64,000 nucleotides of DNA from Bacillota bacterium (GTDB lineage Bacteria > Bacillota > Clostridia > Christensenellales > Aristaeellaceae), in NCBI GenBank assembly GCA_023404345.1, contig JAEYCB010000003.1, positions 1 to 64,000 on the forward strand, written 5' to 3'. Under the pieces are notes generated by a model that saw nothing but the letters and a program-made list of their open reading frames with translations, had not been told where the DNA came from and ran no database searches. Of the stretch, positions 1-8,352 are shown in pieces. Position 1 is the stretch's first letter. Each line of letters begins with the position of its first letter. A program made the translations under genes and the position numbers.

Positions 1-49
1 CACAAACCCGCCCCCCAGCTCGCGCGGCGCTTCTGTTTATACAAATAAC

Positions 50-89
50 GGCTCTTTCCCACGCGCTGCGCGCAGGAAAGAGCCTTTTT
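50..89. terminator. Intrinsic terminator, probably bidirectional
   Basis: A perfect 10-bp stem (50-59 with 75-84) closes a 15-nt loop and is followed on the + strand by five T (85-89). It would end a + strand gene lying before the window. It also sits just past the stop of the minus-strand surface protein, so it may serve both directions. Confidence 0.8.
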
Positions 90-99
90 GCTATTGGGC

Positions 100-3000
100 T
101 TATTTTTCAAACAGCCCAGCAACCTCCTCCGGGGTTTCCCCCTCCCTCAGCTTGCGGCAAACCACCATCAGCCGGCCGTCCTCCAGGTCGTAGCTGCAGG
201 TAACCAGCATGAGCAGCTTGTCATCCACATTCACATCCACGGGCGATTCCCATAGCGACACCGCCCTCAACTCGTCCAGATAGGCCTTGAACGCGCTGCT
301 CTGGCGAAAGGTGGAGGAATCCGACACCTCCTCATCGTCGGGAAAGACGATCTGCGTAATGTCGAAATAGCTGGAATGGTCCGGCAGCATGGAGGCGTTG
401 AACACCGATACCGGCACATAGTAAACGGGCTCCTCGTCGTAGATGGTCTGGAACGTCACAAGGGGATGCTCTTTGGCGTAATCGTACTGCTCAAATTTGG
501 AAAGCGTGCCAAACATGGAGCCGTCCTTCATGTTGTGCCCGTGGATGAGCAGCACGTCGTCGGGAGGAAAAAGCTGGTTGTTCATGTTGAGAAACAGCGT
601 GCCGTTCCTGTCCTCCTCGCCCGTAAAACCATGGTCCAGATAATAGGTGTTGTCGGACTGCACCACCGGCAGATCAATGCTTTCGCCTGCCTTGAGCCAG
701 CCTACCAGATCATCGTTTTGGGCATAGGCGTCCGCCAGATCCTCCGCCACGGACGGCGCCTCCTGCGCACCGTCCGCATCGGGAGCCTGATCGGCATAGC
801 CGGTCTTGGGAATCTCAGTGTTGCGCTGGCGTTCGTTGACAAAGGTCGCCTGAATAAGCTGATTGGCCGAAATAACGCCCTTTTCATTTTTGAAGGTGCA
901 GGTATAGCCCTTGGTGTCCGTCTCTGTCACGGTATAGCTCAGGCCTGCGGGCACGCCGATCCATACCGTTTCATCATGACGCAGCTCAAAGGTGAGGGGA
1001 GACGCCGTATCAAAGGTATAGCTTTCGTTGCCCTTCACATATACGCCGATGCCATGCACAGCCGCTCCGGCCGCGTCCGTAAAGACCACCCGGAAGGGGA
1101 AGTCACGATGCTTGCTGGCCCCGCTGCCCGTCACCGTCTTGTTGACAGCAAGGAAGCCATAATTGAGCGCATTGATGAGCACCGACGCGGTGGCCGTGGG
1201 ATGCACGGCCGGTTCGGCTGCACCCACGCTGATGATCTCTGCGGTGTTGACAAGGTTCTCGCCCACCTTGGCGTCCAGCACAATGGCCTTGACCACCAGC
1301 GTTGCCTGCGCACCCGCTTCCAGCACGGGGATGGTCCACAGGCCGGTGGCTTCGTCATAGGTCGTTCCCCGGGTGAGCTCCTTGCCCGCAAAGAGCAGCT
1401 TGTCAGGCAGCTTTTCATTTACCTGGATGCTGCTGATAGCGGCTTTGCCGCTGTTGGTGACAACCAGCGTATAACGAAGCTCCTCTCCTGGCTGCGCGCT
1501 GAGACGGTCCGCCGTCTTGGTGATCGACAGATTGACCGCGGCGTTTTCACCGACAAAGTCCGCGCTGGCGGTAAGCGGTGCGGGCAGTGCCTGCCCATCG
1601 GCCTGCACAACCGCAGCGCCGCCCGTGACGGTTTCACCCGGCCGAACAGCGGTTACCACCGCTTCCAGCTTGAGGGTGCTCTCCGTGCCCGGTCCCAGTG
1701 AGGGAATGGTCCACTTTCCGCTGTTTCCATCCCAGCTGGTACCTTCCTTGGGCGTAACCGTGCCCAGTTGCAGGTTGGCAGCCGGCAGGCTGACCGTTAC
1801 GCCCACCTCGTTTACCGCGGCGCTGCCCTTGTTGGATACGGTAACGATATAGTTCACAACGCTTCCCGTGGCGGCTGATGTTTTGTCCACAGCCAGCCCA
1901 ATGGCGAGTGCAGGAGCGGACAGGGTTACAGGCGCGTTGGCCAGAATGGGTTCCGCAGGCGTTTCCTGCGCCGCGCTGCCGTCGGCCAGCATCCTGGAAA
2001 CCCCCGTTACCTGCGCCTGCGCGGACAGGTCCGTTCCGTCAGCCATGCTGCCCTTTACCGTGGCCTGCAGGACAAGCGCCAGGCTCTCGCCGGCCGCCAG
2101 CGCCGGAACCGTCCAGACGCCGTCCGCATAGGACGTTCCGTCGGGCGCCGACACCGCCGCATTTTCAACGCCCTGCGCAAGCGCGATTGCAACGGTCGTA
2201 TCGGCGGCCGGTCCTCTGCCGGCGTTGGTAAGCGTAACCGTATATTGCAGCGTTTCACCCGCCGTGGCCGTGGCGCTGCCGGCGGTGCAGTCAAGCAAAA
2301 GCTGCGGATGCTCCTGCACCACTGTTTCCTGCGCGGCTGAAACCGCTGCGTCCACCGACGCCGTAACCGTCAGCTTTGTACCATGGACGGCGCTCTCCGG
2401 CACCTTTGCCTTGAGCCAGACGTTCGCCGCCTCTCCCTGTTTCAGCTCCGTAAGCGTGGTCTCAGCCTTCAGATCGCCGTAGGACGTTTCCACGATTTGC
2501 AGATCCACTGGCAACGTGAAGCTTACCTTGACATTTTGGGCATCAGCCGTACCGTCGTTTTTCACATCAGCCGTATACGTCAGAGTGTCCCCGGCCTTTG
2601 CCTCGCTGTGGTCCACAGCCAGGCTGATCTGCATCTGCGCCTGTCCCACGATGGTGCCGCCGTCCGGATTGCCGCCTGCATTCGGGTCCGTGCCTGCATT
2701 CGGGTCCGTACCTGCGTTCGGGTCCGTGCCTGCGTTCGGGTCCGTGCCTGCGTTCGGGTCCGTGCCTGCGTTCGGGTCCGTGCCCGCATTCGGGTCTGTG
2801 CCCGCATTCGGGTCTGTGCCCGCATTCGGGTCTGTGCCCGCGTTCGGGTCCGTGCCCGCATTCGGGTCTGTGCCCGCATTCGGGTCTGTGCCCGCGTTCG
2901 GGTCCGTGCCTGCGTTCGGGTCTGTGCCTGCGCCGTTCTCATTCGGCAGGCTTGTGCCTTCACCCTCTCCGTCCATGGGTTCCACAGGCACCTCGATCTT

Positions 3001-3258
3001 GCGGATTTCCTCCTTCTGGCAGTTGTTGCAGATATGCTTTTCCGTGCCGTCACCCTGATCGATCCATGGGCCCCACTGGTGTTCGCGCATTTCTACAGCA
3101 GCACATTCAAGGCAAGTGCGAGTTTCCTGGTTCGGATGATCCGCATTTTTCTGCCATGCGCTCCATTGATGCTCGTGCACAGGTTCGGCAATGGCCAGGC
3201 CACAAACCATCATCATCGCCATCACCAAAGCTGCCAGCCGCATGTGTCGTTTCTTCAT
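100..3258 (-). CDS. Secreted DUF11-repeat surface protein with IPKTG motif and C-terminal class B-like sortase domain
   Basis: The 1052-residue product starts with a signal peptide (about 1-25). Two HxW...CxxC zinc-knuckle-like repeats follow (about 28-85), then 14 copies of GTDPNA (111-194). Four DUF11-type beta-sandwich repeats run from about 205 to 690, and a CnaB-like fold from about 703 to 810. An IPKTG sorting motif lies at 816-820. Instead of the usual membrane anchor and charged tail, the protein continues into a sortase domain (about 850-1052). This has a catalytic His in LIHGHNM (about 908), Cys in LVTCSY (about 1021) and a candidate Arg in DGRL (about 1029). The arrangement resembles class B sortases. 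The start is supported by GGGAGGT upstream. Domain names rest on pattern recognition. The protein is probably extracellular; whether the sortase acts on its own IPKTG motif is unknown. Confidence 0.85.
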   Translation of the reverse strand: MKKRHMRLAALVMAMMMVCGLAIAEPVHEHQWSAWQKNADHPNQETRTCLECAAVEMREHQWGPWIDQGDGTEKHICNNCQKEEIRKIEVPVEPMDGEGEGTSLPNENGAGTDPNAGTDPNAGTDPNAGTDPNAGTDPNAGTDPNAGTDPNAGTDPNAGTDPNAGTDPNAGTDPNAGTDPNAGTDPNAGTDPNAGGNPDGGTIVGQAQMQISLAVDHSEAKAGDTLTYTADVKNDGTADAQNVKVSFTLPVDLQIVETSYGDLKAETTLTELKQGEAANVWLKAKVPESAVHGTKLTVTASVDAAVSAAQETVVQEHPQLLLDCTAGSATATAGETLQYTVTLTNAGRGPAADTTVAIALAQGVENAAVSAPDGTSYADGVWTVPALAAGESLALVLQATVKGSMADGTDLSAQAQVTGVSRMLADGSAAQETPAEPILANAPVTLSAPALAIGLAVDKTSAATGSVVNYIVTVSNKGSAAVNEVGVTVSLPAANLQLGTVTPKEGTSWDGNSGKWTIPSLGPGTESTLKLEAVVTAVRPGETVTGGAAVVQADGQALPAPLTASADFVGENAAVNLSITKTADRLSAQPGEELRYTLVVTNSGKAAISSIQVNEKLPDKLLFAGKELTRGTTYDEATGLWTIPVLEAGAQATLVVKAIVLDAKVGENLVNTAEIISVGAAEPAVHPTATASVLINALNYGFLAVNKTVTGSGASKHRDFPFRVVFTDAAGAAVHGIGVYVKGNESYTFDTASPLTFELRHDETVWIGVPAGLSYTVTETDTKGYTCTFKNEKGVISANQLIQATFVNERQRNTEIPKTGYADQAPDADGAQEAPSVAEDLADAYAQNDDLVGWLKAGESIDLPVVQSDNTYYLDHGFTGEEDRNGTLFLNMNNQLFPPDDVLLIHGHNMKDGSMFGTLSKFEQYDYAKEHPLVTFQTIYDEEPVYYVPVSVFNASMLPDHSSYFDITQIVFPDDEEVSDSSTFRQSSAFKAYLDELRAVSLWESPVDVNVDDKLLMLVTCSYDLEDGRLMVVCRKLREGETPEEVAGLFEK
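2677..2928 (-). repeat. 14-copy, 18-bp in-frame tandem repeat (GTDPNA)
   Basis: Fourteen contiguous 18-bp units encode the identical hexapeptide GTDPNA. All differences between units are synonymous. Units at 2713-2784 are four identical copies. Units at 2803-2856 and 2857-2910 form a perfect 54-bp duplication of a three-unit block. This points to recent expansion by slippage or recombination. The peptide probably forms a flexible, acidic spacer between the N-terminal repeats and the DUF11 stalk. Confidence 0.97.
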
Positions 3259-3360
3259 GGTTTCTACCTCCCGGTTCCTATGCTGTCTTTCCTATATAAA
3301 TTCGCCGGTGCCGGCTTCCCTCTGAGAGGGGCCTGCGCCGCGAAAGGCACCGTCATTCAT

Positions 3361-3389
3361 ATTATAAGACGTATGACCCTGCCAAATCG
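3361..3389 (-). promoter_or_regulatory. Possible promoter of the surface protein gene
   Basis: On the minus strand a perfect -10 TATAAT lies at 3366-3361, about 100 nt upstream of the start codon. The hexamer 17 bp upstream (CGATTT, 3389-3384) is a poor -35, so the call rests on the -10 alone. Confidence 0.4.
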
Positions 3390-3729
3390 TTCACATTTTT
3401 TAAAATTTTTGGATTTTTTTAGCTTGAATCCCCCTTATTTTCCATTCTCAGATTTCAATTATGACGAAAGTGTAAATGCTTTGGCTATTTCATCCATTGC
3501 GGCAGGAATCAAACCGCGCCATGTCGAACAGAATATATCAAGCAAGGGTTAAGGAGAAACTGGATTCATAAAACAGCACGGGTGCGGCCCGGCATGCCTG
3601 CACCGCTTGTTGGAAAGGAGCGTGGTTCCATTGGCACACGCATCATTTTCTCTTCCCGGTTTTGGCCAGAGAGCCTGACGGCTTTCCGCCTGATATCCTT
3701 CCCCATTACATAGTAAGGAGTTTCCAAAT
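3367..3729 (+). other. Long AT-rich intergenic region and probable structured leader of hpf
   Basis: About 360 nt separate the minus-strand surface gene promoter from hpf. The first part (3395-3530) is strikingly AT-rich for this genome. From about 3539 the + strand can fold: CAAGC (3539-3543) pairs with GCTTG (3604-3608) around an inner GGTGC/GCACC hairpin. I see no coding potential and no clear sigma-A promoter. Structured 'raiA motif' RNAs are known upstream of raiA/hpf genes in Bacillota, but I cannot confirm a match. The hpf Shine-Dalgarno AAGGAG lies at the 3' end. Confidence 0.4.
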
Positions 3730-4281
3730 ATGAAAACGACCATCACCGGCAAAAACATGGTAGTCAGCCCCGGCGTCAGCGAGCGCGTTTTGAAAAAGAC
3801 CTCCAAAATGGAGCGTTATCTCAACCCCAACACAGAAATCTTTGTGCGCCTGACGCGTGAAAAAAATAACCGCCGCACCTGTGAAATCACCGTTCCCTTC
3901 GAGGGCGTAGTGCTTCGCGCCGAGGCTTCCAATGACGACAACCTCTATGTCAGCATCGACCAGGCCCTGGCCAAGCTGGAACGGCAGATTCACAAGCACC
4001 GTACCAAGCTGGGCAAGCGCCTGCGCGAGGATGCCTTCAAGCCCAGCGAGCTGGAGTACGACGCGGCCGCCGCCGAAACCGTCAGCGAGGACGAAGCGGC
4101 TCCCAAGGTGGTGCGCCACAAGACCTTCCCCGTGCGCCCGATGAGCGTGGAGGATGCGGCTTTGCAAATGGAGTTGCTGGGGCACAGCTTCTTCGTGTTC
4201 GTCAATGTGGAGACCGACCGTACCAACGTGCTCTACCTGCGCAAGGACGGCGATCTGGGCCTGATGGAGCCGGAGGCCTGA
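3730..4281 (+). CDS. hpf: Ribosome hibernation promoting factor, long form
   Basis: The 183-residue protein has the two-domain layout of long HPF/RaiA. An N-terminal beta-alpha domain (about 1-100, beginning MKTTITGKNM) binds the decoding centre. After a charged linker comes the C-terminal dimerisation domain (about 125-183, containing TFPVRPMSVEDA and FFVFVNVET). In Bacillota this form pairs two 70S ribosomes into inactive 100S dimers in stationary phase. AAGGAG about ten bases upstream sets the start. The gene is monocistronic and ends in a strong terminator. The long upstream leader suggests growth-phase or RNA-level control. Confidence 0.95.
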   Translation: MKTTITGKNMVVSPGVSERVLKKTSKMERYLNPNTEIFVRLTREKNNRRTCEITVPFEGVVLRAEASNDDNLYVSIDQALAKLERQIHKHRTKLGKRLREDAFKPSELEYDAAAAETVSEDEAAPKVVRHKTFPVRPMSVEDAALQMELLGHSFFVFVNVETDRTNVLYLRKDGDLGLMEPEA

Positions 4282-4314
4282 TCAAGGCGGATGGACGTTT
4301 CAAAGAAACCATGC

Positions 4315-4347
4315 GGGGGGCGGCCAAAAGGCCGCCCCCCGTTTTTT
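4315..4347. terminator. Strong terminator between convergent hpf and the 4347-5126 gene
   Basis: A perfect 11-bp GC-rich stem (4315-4325 with 4330-4340) closes an AAAA loop and is followed by GTTTTTT on the + strand. It ends hpf. It abuts the stop codon of the facing minus-strand gene and so may terminate both. Confidence 0.95.
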
Positions 4348-5126
4348 CAACCGTTGCCGCCGTTATCCCCGGCCTGATACACGGTGCCGTCGTCCGCCAT
4401 TACGTGTCCCCAGTAACATAGGTCCCAGTTCCCGCTCTGTGGGGTGAGCTGCCTGAAACACACGCTCCACACCCGCTCCTTTTCCGCCGTTTTCAGGGAG
4501 AGCATACATAGTTCCATATCCAGCCTGTATTCCTCGTCAAGTGTCTCCGACCGGACGCCGCATTCCCGTGCAATCGCCTCTTTGGCAATGTCAAGCGCTT
4601 TCTCGCGGGGCAGGTCGCCTGCCTCAGGTAGCACGCTCACGCTCTGGGATGTAGACACATACAGCTGATCATAGAGCACCCGGTCCTCCTGGCTCCAGAA
4701 CCAGCGCGGTCCCCGTTCGGCTTCCCAGCGTTCCAGCAGGGGGCCTTCCTCTCCCAGTATGGATTCCAGCACCTCGCCTCCCGGCGAAGCGACGGTAACG
4801 GCTCCCGCAAATGCTGGCAGGCCCTCCGGCGCAAAGCTCACAATCCACGCGCTGCCACCGTCCGCCAGCGTAACGAAGGTTTCCCGGTGGCTGAGCTTGC
4901 GCGCCTCGATTCCATAGAGGGGAAAGTCGTATAGCTCTCCGCCTGCGGGCGCCAGCACATCATTGCGCGCCATAAGCAGTTCCATGGAAATGGCAAGCGC
5001 CTCCTCCCCGGTAATATCCTGTGCCGTTGGAACGGCCAGAGCCGTCACCCGTGTATCTGCCGCCGCACCAAAGCACACCAGCACTGCCAGCAGCAGCGTC
5101 ATCAGCATACAGGCTTTCGCTTTCAT
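4347..5126 (-). CDS. Secreted protein of unknown function
   Basis: I do not recognise a specific family. The preferred start (MKAKACM) has GGAG six bases upstream and gives 259 residues; an in-frame start at 5150 would add eight residues and spoil the signal peptide. A signal sequence (about 1-24, hydrophobic LMTLLLAVLVCFGAAAD) indicates export. Two segments, DITGEEALAIS and PREKALDIAKEAI, each preceding a beta-rich stretch, resemble the helix-strand pattern of PepSY-like domains, so it may hold two such modules. It is not in an operon. No catalytic motif is evident. Confidence 0.65.
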   Translation of the reverse strand: MKAKACMLMTLLLAVLVCFGAAADTRVTALAVPTAQDITGEEALAISMELLMARNDVLAPAGGELYDFPLYGIEARKLSHRETFVTLADGGSAWIVSFAPEGLPAFAGAVTVASPGGEVLESILGEEGPLLERWEAERGPRWFWSQEDRVLYDQLYVSTSQSVSVLPEAGDLPREKALDIAKEAIARECGVRSETLDEEYRLDMELCMLSLKTAEKERVWSVCFRQLTPQSGNWDLCYWGHVMADDGTVYQAGDNGGNG

Positions 5127-5251
5127 TTGCTTCTCCGCCTTCCTTTCCATTTTTGGTATCTGTTTCCATTGATAAAGCGATTCGCAAGCCCGGTTTCTTC
5201 CCGTTCCGGAAAGCTTCCGGTCGGAATTTGAACGTAATTTTATTGCGCTAC

Positions 5252-5280
5252 TTGACTAAATCGTTAAAGCGTGATATACT
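5252..5280 (+). promoter_or_regulatory. Sigma-A promoter of the histidine operon
   Basis: TTGACT (5252-5257) and TATACT (5275-5280) are separated by exactly 17 bp. The expected transcript start near 5287 leaves only about 23 nt before the hisZ start. There is therefore no room for a T-box or leader peptide, although his operons of Bacillota are often T-box controlled. Confidence 0.85.
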
Positions 5281-5309
5281 GTCCACCATCCCGGAAGGAG
5301 GGGGGTTCC

Positions 5310-6434
5310 ATGTCCGTTCCCGATGTGCTCAGTCCCCAGGAGCGCCTGGTGCTGAAACTGCGCGAGCTGTATGAAAGCTATGGCTATGCCCGCTTTCCCA
5401 TGCGCCGCTTTGAGGAATATGCACTCTACCTTGAAAACAAGAGCTTTCTCACCAGCGAAAGCGTGCTCAGCTTTACCGGCGCAAGCGGCCAGCTCATGGC
5501 CCTCAGGCCCGATGTAACGCTGTCCATCGTCAAGCAGGCGCGGCCGGAACGTGGGCAGGTGGATAAGCTGTACTACCATGAAAGCGTGTACCGCCTTTCT
5601 CCCACCGACCATGAATTTACCGAAATCGGCCAGCTGGGCGTGGAGCTTCTGGGCGATGTGGACCTCTACGGCGCGTGTGAGGTGCTGCGCCTGGCCATTG
5701 AAAGCCTTCGGCTGACCGGCGCGGGCTTTGTGCTGGACATAAGCCACATGGGCTTTACGGGCGGGCTGCTGGCGGACGCGGGTCTGGACGGCGCGCAGCG
5801 CGAGCAGGCCAGCCGCCTCATCCGCCAGAAAAACGCGCACGAGCTTGCGCGTGTGCTCTCCCAGTGGCAGGTGCCGCCCTTCTATGCCGGGCGTATCGCC
5901 CAGCTTCCCACGCTCTGCGGTGATTTCACCCAAACCCTGCGCCGCGCGGCGGATATCGCCGTGGGAGCGGACATGAAGCAGGCCGTGGGCGAGCTTTCCA
6001 GCCTGTACGCGGCGCTGGAAGCGCTGGGCCTGTGCGGGCACGTGCGGCTGGATTTTTCCATTGTCAACGATCTGGATTACTATAACGGCCTGGTATTTCA
6101 GGGCTATGTGCAGGGCGCGCCGCGCGTGGCGCTCAGCGGCGGACGCTATGACAGGCTGATGCGCAAATTTGCCAAATCCGGCGATGGCCTTGGCTTTGCC
6201 CTCTATCTGGACCAGCTGCAGCGCGTGCTCACCCGCCCGGCGGGCGACGATGTGGACGTACTGGTGCTCTACGGCGCGCAGGACGAGGCGCCCGGCGTGT
6301 TTCGGGCGCTGGAGGGGCTCAGGTCGCAGGGCCTGCGCGTGCTGGCGGTGCAATCGCCGCCGCCCGGCCTGCGCGCAGGCCGCACGCTGCGCTATCGTGA
6401 CGGAATGCTTGAGGAGGTGAGCGGCGCATGCTGA
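5310..6434 (+). CDS. hisZ: ATP phosphoribosyltransferase regulatory subunit
   Basis: HisZ is a catalytically dead class II histidyl-tRNA synthetase paralogue. It activates short-form HisG and mediates histidine feedback on the first step of histidine synthesis. The 374-residue product keeps the synthetase-like core: ALRPDVTLSIVKQ near 67-79, then KLYYHESVYR, and the FSIVNDLDYYNGLVFQGY block. It lacks an anticodon-binding domain. The start at 5310 follows a strong GGAAGGAGGGG; an in-frame start at 5271 lies over the promoter and is rejected. It is the first gene of the operon and overlaps hisG by 7 nt. Confidence 0.93.
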   Translation: MSVPDVLSPQERLVLKLRELYESYGYARFPMRRFEEYALYLENKSFLTSESVLSFTGASGQLMALRPDVTLSIVKQARPERGQVDKLYYHESVYRLSPTDHEFTEIGQLGVELLGDVDLYGACEVLRLAIESLRLTGAGFVLDISHMGFTGGLLADAGLDGAQREQASRLIRQKNAHELARVLSQWQVPPFYAGRIAQLPTLCGDFTQTLRRAADIAVGADMKQAVGELSSLYAALEALGLCGHVRLDFSIVNDLDYYNGLVFQGYVQGAPRVALSGGRYDRLMRKFAKSGDGLGFALYLDQLQRVLTRPAGDDVDVLVLYGAQDEAPGVFRALEGLRSQGLRVLAVQSPPPGLRAGRTLRYRDGMLEEVSGAC

Positions 6435-7066
6435 ACGTGGCATTGCCCAAGGGACGGCTTGGCGACAAGGTGTACCGCCTGTTCAAGGCCGCCGGCTACG
6501 ACTGCGCCGCCATGGAGCAGGACGACCGCCGGCTGGTGCTGACCGATGAAGAAGGGGAAATCAGCTACCTTCTGGTCAAGCCCTCGGACGTGGCCATCTA
6601 CGTCGAGCACGGCGCAGCGGACGTGGGCGTGGTGGGCAAGGACGTACTTTTGGAGGGCGGAAGCGACGTATACGAGCTGCTGGACCTGGGCTTTGGCAAA
6701 TGCCGCATGGCGGAGGCCGCGCCCGTGGGCTTCCGGGAGGACCGCCAGCGCCCGCTGCGCGTGGCTACCAAGTATCCGTCCATCGCCCGGCGCTTCTATG
6801 CCGCGCAGAGCCGGGAAATCGAGATCATCAAGCTCAACGGCTCCATCGAGCTGGCGCCGCTGCTGGGCCTTAGCGATGTGATCGTGGACATCGTGGAAAC
6901 GGGGACCACCCTCCGGCAGAACAATCTGGAGGTCACCCGCGAGATTTTGCCCATCAGCGCGCGCTTCATCGCCAACAAGGCCGCCATGAAGTTCAAGGAA
7001 CCGGCCATATCGAGCCTGCTGTCCGGCATTCAGGCCCAGCTGAATCAAAAGGAGGAACGCCCATGA
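6428..7066 (+). CDS. hisG: ATP phosphoribosyltransferase, short form
   Basis: HisG joins ATP and PRPP to form phosphoribosyl-ATP, the committed step of histidine synthesis. The 212-residue length marks the short form, which lacks the C-terminal regulatory domain and needs HisZ. The N-terminal LNVALPKGRL motif and the PRPP-loop-like VDIVETGTTLRQNNL segment near residue 155 fit the family. GAGGAGGTG precedes the start, which overlaps hisZ. Confidence 0.97.
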   Translation: MLNVALPKGRLGDKVYRLFKAAGYDCAAMEQDDRRLVLTDEEGEISYLLVKPSDVAIYVEHGAADVGVVGKDVLLEGGSDVYELLDLGFGKCRMAEAAPVGFREDRQRPLRVATKYPSIARRFYAAQSREIEIIKLNGSIELAPLLGLSDVIVDIVETGTTLRQNNLEVTREILPISARFIANKAAMKFKEPAISSLLSGIQAQLNQKEERP

Positions 7067-8352
7067 TCCGCATCGTATCCTATGAGGGACAGCCCGCCGC
7101 CCAGCTTCTGGACCGCGCCGCCGAGGTCAAGCGCGACGTGACGCAGGCGGTGGAAGCCATTGTGGAGGATGTGCGCCTGCGCGGCGATGAAGCCGTGCTG
7201 GACTATTGCGAAACCTTCGACGGCGCGCGGCCCGACGGCCTTCTGGTGCCTGAGGAGGAACTGGACGCGGCGTTTTCTCAGGTGGAGCCAGAATTTCTGG
7301 ATACGCTCCGGCTGGCTGCGGGAAATATCGAGCGTTTCCACCGCCTGCAAAAGCGCGCCGGCTTTGTGGACACCCCCGCGCCCGGCGTGGTGGTGGGCCA
7401 GCGCGTGCTGCCGCTGGCCAGCGCCGGGCTCTATGTGCCCGGCGGCACGGCCCGGTATCCTTCCAGCGTGCTGATGGACGCCATTCCCGCCAAAATCGCC
7501 GGGGTGGAAACCATCGTCATGGCCACCCCGCCCGGCCCGGACGGCAAGGTGCCCGCACCCATTCTGGCGGCGGCAAAGCTCGCGGGCGTGCGCACGGTGG
7601 TGCGCGCGGGCGGGGCACAGGCCATCGCCGCGCTGGCCTTCGGCACGCAGACCGTGCCCAAGGTGGACAAGATCGTCGGCCCCGGCAACATCTATGTGGC
7701 CACCGCCAAGCAGCTGTGCTATGCCCGCGGCCTGTGCGATATCGACATGATCGCCGGTCCCAGCGAAATCATGATCGTCTCCGACGCAAACAGCAACCCC
7801 GTCCATCTGGCCGCGGACCTGCTTTCTCAGGCCGAGCATGACCGGCTTTCCTCGGCGTGGCTGGCGGTGACCGACGCGTCGCTGGCCGAGGCTGTGGCAT
7901 CCGAGGTGGAGCGGCAGCTCAAGCTGCTCCCGCGCGAGGAAATCGCCCGGACCTCCATCGAGCAAAACGGCCGCATCCTCGTGGTGGACAGCCTGGAAAC
8001 CGCCGCGCGTCTGGCAGACGAAATCGCCCCGGAGCACCTCGAACTGTGCGTGGACGATCCCTTCGGCCTGCTGCCCATGGTGCATAACGCCGGAAGCGTG
8101 TTTTTGGGCCGCAGCTGCCCCGAACCTTTGGGCGACTATCTGGCCGGGCCGAACCACACCTTGCCCACCAGCGGCACCGCGCGCTATTCCTCTCCTTTGG
8201 GCGTGGATGATTTCTGCCGCCGGTCCAGCTACCTGTATTACACCCCCGCGGCGCTTGAAAAGGTATCCGAGGACGTCATGCGCTTTGCCCGCCGCGAAGG
8301 GCTGGACGCGCACGCCAACGCCGTGGCCGTGCGCATGGAGGGCCGTTCATGA
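7063..8352 (+). CDS. hisD: Histidinol dehydrogenase
   Basis: HisD performs the last two steps, oxidising L-histidinol to histidine with two NAD+ and a zinc ion. The 429-residue length is normal. Signature segments include GLYVPGGTA, the glycine-rich IVGPGNIYVATAKQ, DMIAGPSEI, and the zinc/catalytic region LLSQAEHD. PEHLELCVDD and GPNHTLPTSGTAR follow in the expected order. The start overlaps the hisG stop as ATGA, indicating translational coupling. Confidence 0.98.
   Translation: MIRIVSYEGQPAAQLLDRAAEVKRDVTQAVEAIVEDVRLRGDEAVLDYCETFDGARPDGLLVPEEELDAAFSQVEPEFLDTLRLAAGNIERFHRLQKRAGFVDTPAPGVVVGQRVLPLASAGLYVPGGTARYPSSVLMDAIPAKIAGVETIVMATPPGPDGKVPAPILAAAKLAGVRTVVRAGGAQAIAALAFGTQTVPKVDKIVGPGNIYVATAKQLCYARGLCDIDMIAGPSEIMIVSDANSNPVHLAADLLSQAEHDRLSSAWLAVTDASLAEAVASEVERQLKLLPREEIARTSIEQNGRILVVDSLETAARLADEIAPEHLELCVDDPFGLLPMVHNAGSVFLGRSCPEPLGDYLAGPNHTLPTSGTARYSSPLGVDDFCRRSSYLYYTPAALEKVSEDVMRFARREGLDAHANAVAVRMEGRS

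Noticed and set aside
376..1701. A 441-codon open frame on the + strand
   Set aside because: It is antisense to the surface protein. The composition is arginine/histidine-rich as expected of a reverse-complement shadow, and there is no ribosome binding site.
2677..2928. Regular short repeats considered as a CRISPR array
   Set aside because: The units are contiguous without spacers and lie in frame inside a coding region.
2383..3552. A 389-codon + strand frame with VRVRACIRV-like repeats
   Set aside because: It is the antisense reading of the GTDPNA repeat array; no start signal and no family resemblance.
5220..5310. Search for a histidine T-box or leader peptide before hisZ
   Set aside because: The promoter leaves only about 23 nt of leader, and no T-box sequence or His-codon run is present.
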